From NCBI GenBank assembly GCA_934167685.1, contig CAKPLQ010000030.1, positions 1 to 17,607 of the forward strand: DNA of 17,607 nt, written 5' to 3'. Shown here in pieces: positions 14,728 through 17,607 of this stretch (position 1 is its first letter; each line of letters opens with the position of its first letter). A model generated the notes under the pieces. It was not told where the DNA came from. It did not search any database and saw only the letters and a list, made by a program, of their open reading frames with translations. The position numbers and the translations under genes were made by a program. The DNA is from an uncultured Clostridia bacterium. GTDB taxonomy: Bacteria > Bacillota > Clostridia > TANB77 > CAG-508.

Positions 14728-15556
14728 TTACAAAAGTATTACATTCTTTTTTCCCCTTGCTCCAAGTCCATTTACACCTTTTTTTCCATCTCTTAATTCT
14801 TCCACAAAATCATCTATTGTTATATATCGATTTTTATCTGTTATTGCTACACTTTTAGCAACTATTAATGGGTCTAAAAAATCAATTAATATCCTTGCAG
14901 GAGATGATGCAAAATTTGCTCCAGCTTCCATTAATGCCTCAAAATAACTTTGACAGGCTCCTGCAAAAACCACTAAATTATTTCCGTGTTTTTCATCATA
15001 TCTTCTTGCTTCTTTTACAGTTTTTATAAAATGCCTTGAATTTCTATAATTATATATGTCTTTATACATAGTTCCATTTTTTATCATACCGGTCATGACC
15101 GTGTTATAACAACTATATCTGGATTGTATATTGTAAGTAATCTGTATACTACTTTGGGCTGTTTATATTCTGGAATATTTCTTACAATGGCATTTAACCC
15201 CATTTTTTTATAATACATTATTGATTTTTGACTATATTTTTTATCTCCGGTCTAGATGCAATATTCTACCTGTATAGATAATTTCTTTTCTTCTATTTTC
15301 TTCAATGTTTTTTTCTTTTTCAATTATGCCTAATATTCTTTCTTCTGAAGCATGCTCTCTTTTTATTTGCTCTTCTTTACTAACGAGCACAAGGTCTTCC
15401 AATGGTGCATCTGCCACAATTCTAACATCCACTATTCCCTTTAGAATCGCTATTTTTTTATCTTTATCAATTTTTAGAATTTTTTTTACACTAAACATTA
15501 TGTCATTATTATATGATTTTCTACTAACTATATCTCCGCCTTTTTATTTCTCGCAT
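14728..15556 (-). CDS. yabG: Sporulation cysteine protease YabG, frame interrupted by four CGG +1 shifts
   Basis: YabG (peptidase family U57) processes spore coat and cortex proteins late in sporulation, and pre-pro-Csp germination proteases in Clostridioides difficile. Read literally, the frame from ATG 15556 stops after 10 codons. Omitting one C at 15538, 15249, 15101 and 15091 yields one 274-residue YabG (Bacillus YabG is about 290). It contains R-G-D-I-V-S-R-K-S-Y (6-15), DVRIVADAPLEDL, GRILHLDGD, the GHDG motif (152-155) and VVFAGACQS (C200, probably the catalytic Cys) then ANFASSPAR. Each omitted C lies before a Gly codon (7, 103, 152, 155). The shifts total +3, so the first and last segments share a frame. 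The ribosome binding site is GAGGTGAT. Family identity is certain. Recoding versus mutation or sequence error is not proven. Confidence 0.9.
15089..15091 (-). other. YabG shift site 4: CGG before Gly155
   Basis: Sense CAT GAC C GGT ATG. After site 3 the ribosome frame puts CGG in the A site. Skipping C15091 restores GGT-ATG-ATA (G-M-I) and the frame used through to the stop. Confidence 0.75.
15099..15101 (-). other. YabG shift site 3: CGG before Gly152
   Basis: Sense ATA ACA C GGT CAT GAC. CGG is in frame with the second segment. Skipping C15101 gives GGT-CAT-GAC (G-H-D), the conserved motif. Without the shift, TCA and then TGA follow at once. Confidence 0.75.
15247..15249 (-). other. YabG shift site 2: CGG before Gly103
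   Basis: Sense CTA GAC C GGA GAT. CGG is in frame with the first long segment, which otherwise ends at AGA-TAA. Skipping C15249 gives L-D-G-D and opens 49 codons of conserved YabG sequence. Confidence 0.75.
15536..15538 (-). other. YabG shift site 1: CGG before Gly7
   Basis: Sense AAA AGG C GGA GAT. From the ATG with the good ribosome binding site, CGG is codon 7 and the unshifted frame stops at codon 11 (TAG). Skipping C15538 gives R-G-D-I-V-S-R-K-S-Y, the conserved YabG start. Confidence 0.72.
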
Positions 15557-15570
15557 ACTATCACCTCTAC

Positions 15571-15584
15571 TTTTGTATACAAAA
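15571..15584. repeat. Perfect 14-bp palindrome in the yabG leader
   Basis: TTTTGTATACAAAA, fully self-complementary, between the putative promoter and the ribosome binding site of yabG. It could be an operator or simply AT-rich chance. Confidence 0.6.
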
Positions 15585-15595
15585 TTAGGCTAGTA

Positions 15596-15604
15596 TAGTA
15601 TATG
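15596..15604 (-). promoter_or_regulatory. Mother-cell (sigma-K/E-like) -10 element of yabG
   Basis: Sense CATATACTA matches the CATANNNTA consensus of sigma-K and is also close to the sigma-E -10. yabG is sigma-K dependent in Bacillus subtilis. The -35 is not convincing by eye. Confidence 0.5.
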
Positions 15605-15641
15605 AATTTTCTACATATTTTGACACAAAATTACAACTCTA

Positions 15642-15684
15642 TAAAAAAAGAGAAGGAACCTTATTTTAGGCTCCCCTCCTTTTG
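15642..15684 (-). terminator. Terminator of the Spo0A-C-domain gene
   Basis: On the minus strand a long stem around GGAGGGGAGCCT / AGGTTCCTTCTC, about 16 pairs including several G-U and one mismatch with a 5-6 base loop. It runs into a T-rich tail (complement of about 15642-15650). Confidence 0.87.
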
Positions 15685-15700
15685 ACAAACAATACTTAAC

Positions 15701-16153
15701 TTACGAGTTAGTTCTCAGATATTCAGCAGTTACTGCTATAATTCTGGAATTTCCAACTCTTTTAGTATTGGAAAAATACTTTTTATAGATTCTCTGTATT
15801 TCAGAGTTTGGCTTAGCACCAGCATCTTTCAGTATTTTTTTCAGAAAATATCGTATTGACCTTTCTACATTCTTAGGCTCTTCTTCATACTCTTCTCCAA
15901 TTATCATATATGCTTCTTTCATTAACATCTGCGGTTTTTCTAATATTAAGCAAACCGCTCTTCTAAAATACACATATCCTTTAACTTTGGAGTATGCACC
16001 ACACTCATCCATAATTCTGTCAACAGATTTTTCATCACTGTTATCTGTTACGTCTCCTCCTATGCTTGCCTGTAAAGCATTCACTCTTTTTGTTAACAAA
16101 TTAATTTCTTTTACAATATTTTCCATTTCTTCCCGTATTTCTTTGTCTGTCAT
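15701..16153 (-). CDS. Stand-alone Spo0A C-terminal (DNA-binding) domain protein
   Basis: A 150-residue protein whose residues about 41-148 match the Spo0A effector domain: HxK/VKGYVYFRRAV-like start (57-67), a recognition helix region EPKNVERSIRYFLKK (92-106; compare TPSRVERAIRHAIE in Spo0A), and a C-terminal helix NSRIIAVTAEYL. There is no receiver domain. Residues 3-30 instead form a predicted coiled coil (EIREEMENIVKEINLLTKRV), perhaps for dimerisation. ATG at 16151-16153 follows a perfect TAGGAGGT. It has its own promoter, operator-like palindrome and terminator. Codon use is more GC-rich than its neighbours, and codon 7 is CGG that must be read as a triplet. It may antagonise or mimic Spo0A at its sites. 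The direct targets are unknown. Confidence 0.82.
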   Translation of the reverse strand: MTDKEIREEMENIVKEINLLTKRVNALQASIGGDVTDNSDEKSVDRIMDECGAYSKVKGYVYFRRAVCLILEKPQMLMKEAYMIIGEEYEEEPKNVERSIRYFLKKILKDAGAKPNSEIQRIYKKYFSNTKRVGNSRIIAVTAEYLRTNS

Positions 16154-16176
16154 ACTTTTGTACCTCCTACAATTAC

Positions 16177-16191
16177 TGTTTATAGTAAACA
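16177..16191. promoter_or_regulatory. Operator-like palindrome at the start of the Spo0A-C gene transcript
   Basis: TGTTTA-TAG-TAAACA, a perfect 6+6 palindrome centred at 16184. It covers the expected transcription start (about 16190). The position suits a repressor, possibly autoregulation. It does not match the Spo0A box core. Confidence 0.6.
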
Positions 16192-16196
16192 TAATT

Positions 16197-16225
16197 ATTT
16201 TATCATGTTTTCCTTTTTCTGTCAA
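16197..16225 (-). promoter_or_regulatory. Promoter of the Spo0A-C-domain gene
   Basis: On the minus strand perfect TTGACA (complement of 16220-16225), 17-base spacer, TAAAAT (complement of 16197-16202). It is divergent from the promoter at 16236-16264. Confidence 0.88.
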
Positions 16226-16235
16226 CAACTTTTTC

Positions 16236-16264
16236 TTTACTAATCTTAACTTTCGTGATATAAT
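16236..16264 (+). promoter_or_regulatory. Extended -10 promoter of DUF4364-nth
   Basis: TTTACT (16236-16241), 17-base spacer, TGATATAAT with perfect TATAAT at 16259-16264 and the TGn extension. Confidence 0.8.
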
Positions 16265-16296
16265 GTTACCAGAAATTTGAAAAAGGAGGACTCTTT

Positions 16297-16842
16297 ATGG
16301 AAAAATCAATTACAGATTTAGCTGAAAATAAAGTATTAATTTTATATTTACTAAATAAATTAACAGATGGCATAAAAAGTGACAATCTATACAAAATTGT
16401 ATCATCTACAAACAACATTAACTATTTTTATTTTCAAGAATTATTAACAGATTTAATTGATACAAACCTAGTTGGTTCCTTTACAAAAGAAGACGACACT
16501 TTTATAAAAATCACTTCAGATGGACAAAATTCGCTATCACTTACAAAATCACTTTTACCAGGAATTTTAAAATTAAAAGCAGACCATGTTTTTAAAGATG
16601 AAGTTTCTAGTATTGCAGAAGAATCATCTATAGTTACAGAATATATACCTACAGATGAAAATAATTACACTGTAAAATGTAAAATTGTTGAGAAAACTGA
16701 AACAATTTTTGAAATTTCAACATTTGCTGGTTCAAGAGATAGAGCAAAACAAATTTCTGATAATTGGAAAAATAATGCAAATGTTATTTATCCTAAAATA
16801 CTAGAATTACTTTTAAATGGTGAAAATAATGAAAAAAACTGA
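16297..16842 (+). CDS. DUF4364 family protein
   Basis: A 181-residue protein of the DUF4364 family, common in Clostridia and of unknown role. The N-terminal half looks like a winged helix (ENKVLILYLLNKLTDGIKSDNLYKIVSS...YFQELLTDLIDTNLV...ITSDGQNSL), suggesting a DNA-binding or regulatory protein. The C-terminal half, SIVTEYIPTDENNYTVKCKIVEKTETIFEIS, is beta-rich. The ribosome binding site AAAAGGAGGA ends 6 bases before the ATG. It overlaps nth by 14 bases. Confidence 0.85.
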   Translation: MEKSITDLAENKVLILYLLNKLTDGIKSDNLYKIVSSTNNINYFYFQELLTDLIDTNLVGSFTKEDDTFIKITSDGQNSLSLTKSLLPGILKLKADHVFKDEVSSIAEESSIVTEYIPTDENNYTVKCKIVEKTETIFEISTFAGSRDRAKQISDNWKNNANVIYPKILELLLNGENNEKN

Positions 16843-17467
16843 TATAAATAAATTTATAGAAATATTAAAATCAACTTATCCAGATGCCACTTGCAGTCTA
16901 GATTTTAAGACGCCATTTCAAATGGTTGTTGCAGTTATGCTTTCAGCTCAATGCACAGATGAACGTGTTAACAAAACCACTCCTCAGTTATTCGAAAGGT
17001 GTAAGACTATTAAAGATTTTGCAGACATTGATATAAATGAACTTGAAACAATAATACATCCTTGTGGATTTTATAAAAATAAAGCAAAAAATATCAAATT
17101 ATGTGCAACACAAATTTTAGAAAATTTTAATGGCGAAGTTCCACAAACAATGGATGAACTCCTAACATTAGCAGGTGTTGGTCGAAAAAGTGCAAATGTT
17201 ATTTTATTAGAAGTTTTTGGTATCGCTAATGGAATTGCAGTTGATACTCATGCCAAGAGAATTTCTAATAGAATTGGACTTTCTCATGAAAAGGAACCAG
17301 AAAAAATTGAACAAGATTTACTAAAAATTTTTCCACAAAATTATTTAAAAGACATAAATCATCTTTTTATGTGGCATGGCAGAAATACTTGTGATGCTCG
17401 TAATCCCAATTGCAATAATTGCACTATTAAAGATTTTTGTGAATATTATAAAAAAAATTGTAAATAA
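16829..17467 (+). CDS. nth: Endonuclease III
   Basis: DNA glycosylase/AP lyase for oxidised pyrimidines in base excision repair. It has 212 residues. The helix-hairpin-helix TLAGVGRKSAN carries catalytic Lys120, and VDTHAKRISNR carries catalytic Asp139. The 4Fe-4S loop is C-x6-C-x2-C-x5-C at 188, 195, 198 and 204. I chose ATG at 16829 because GGTGA lies about 6 bases upstream. The ATG at 16817 has no site. It is coupled to the DUF4364 gene. Confidence 0.97.
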   Translation: MKKTDINKFIEILKSTYPDATCSLDFKTPFQMVVAVMLSAQCTDERVNKTTPQLFERCKTIKDFADIDINELETIIHPCGFYKNKAKNIKLCATQILENFNGEVPQTMDELLTLAGVGRKSANVILLEVFGIANGIAVDTHAKRISNRIGLSHEKEPEKIEQDLLKIFPQNYLKDINHLFMWHGRNTCDARNPNCNNCTIKDFCEYYKKNCK

Positions 17468-17490
17468 TATTTTAGTAAGAGGTGATATCT

Positions 17491-17607
17491 TTGACAAATA
17501 TCAATTGTTCTTTAGATTGTATTTATCAAATTGATGGAAAATGCTCTTATGATATTATTTCTAATTCAAATTTATGCACTAATTCTGAATGTGCATATTA
17601 TGAAAAA
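17491..17607 (+). CDS. Small Cys-rich protein (partial, runs off right edge)
   Basis: TTG start at 17491 behind AGAGGTGAT. The 39 codons present encode M-T-N-I-N-C-S-L-D-C, then YQIDGKC, and a later C-x4-C-AYY. Cysteines at 6, 10, 18, 29 and 34 suggest metal binding. It resembles small clostridial proteins of the form NC...C.YQ.DGKC...C.YF that databases often mislabel as hydroxymyristoyl-ACP dehydratase. It lies 23 bases after nth and is probably co-transcribed. Its true function is unknown. Confidence 0.65.
   Translation, partial: MTNINCSLDCIYQIDGKCSYDIISNSNLCTNSECAYYEK

Noticed and set aside
14728..15096. An independent 122-residue gene starting at ATG 15096
   Set aside because: It is the C-terminal part of YabG. 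Its apparent start is an out-of-frame reading of the GHDG region and has no ribosome binding site.
15085..15104. Classic P-site slippage as the mechanism of the yabG shifts
   Set aside because: None of the four P-site codons can re-pair after moving +1, and the sequence before the sites is not shared, so a prfB-like slippery site is not seen.
15241..15498. An independent 85-residue gene starting at ATG 15498
   Set aside because: It is the N-terminal part of YabG. The conserved GDIVSRKSY block lies upstream of that ATG, in the same frame after shift site 1.
14728..15556. yabG as a decayed pseudogene or a cluster of random sequencing indels
   Set aside because: All four changes are the same base, in the same context, always making in-frame CGG before Gly. 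The intermediate frames stay open and conserved, and no comparable indel occurs in the other roughly 15 kb of coding sequence. I cannot exclude it without reads, but it fits poorly.

Overview
The window looks like a chromosomal segment of a spore-forming, very AT-rich member of the Clostridia (Firmicutes), probably an uncultured gut-type lineage. The evidence is the AT-biased codon use (Arg mostly AGA), strong purine-rich ribosome binding sites, a T-box leader, the Asp23/AmaP, WhiA, Veg and DUF4364 families, and the sporulation genes gpr and yabG. Nearly everything is on the minus strand. Only the last three genes (from about 16297) are on the plus strand.

Layout, left to right: gpr (germination protease, runs off the left edge); a small compositionally atypical gene of unknown function with its own promoter and terminator; aspS behind a T-box leader; then, read right to left, a long unit asp23 - amaP - DUF2273 - nusB - xseA - small membrane protein - xseB - PAP2-like membrane protein - fhs, running from a promoter near 9280 to a terminator near 3320; scpB - proS; prmC - whiA - hemW; veg with a near-consensus promoter; yabG; a second atypical single gene encoding a stand-alone Spo0A C-terminal DNA-binding domain; and, divergently, DUF4364 - nth - a small Cys-rich protein that runs off the right edge.

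The standout is yabG, the sporulation cysteine protease. Its reading frame is broken four times. Each break is one extra C that creates an in-frame CGG codon directly before a glycine codon (C-GGA, C-GGA, C-GGT, C-GGT). Skipping that C each time gives one continuous 274-residue YabG, and three of the four glycines match ones I recall in Bacillus subtilis YabG. By my reading by eye, no conserved housekeeping gene in the window has an in-frame CGG. The four insertions sum to +3, and the intermediate frames are open and encode conserved YabG sequence. This looks more like recoding (+1 frameshifting at CGG, or quadruplet CGGN read as Gly) than decay or random sequencing error. Two of the sites sit 10 bases apart and enclose a three-codon frame encoding the G-H-D of the conserved GHDG motif. 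The only other in-frame CGG codons are in the two atypical genes, where normal triplet reading is required. This is either a counter-example or a sign that those genes are recent arrivals.

Secondary points: a 12-bp inverted repeat would hide the veg ribosome binding site only in read-through transcripts from yabG; a nine-codon Leu-rich mini-ORF may drive nusB translation by coupling; the aspS T-box appears to carry an Asn (AAC) specifier; and the prolyl-tRNA synthetase lacks the editing insertion.
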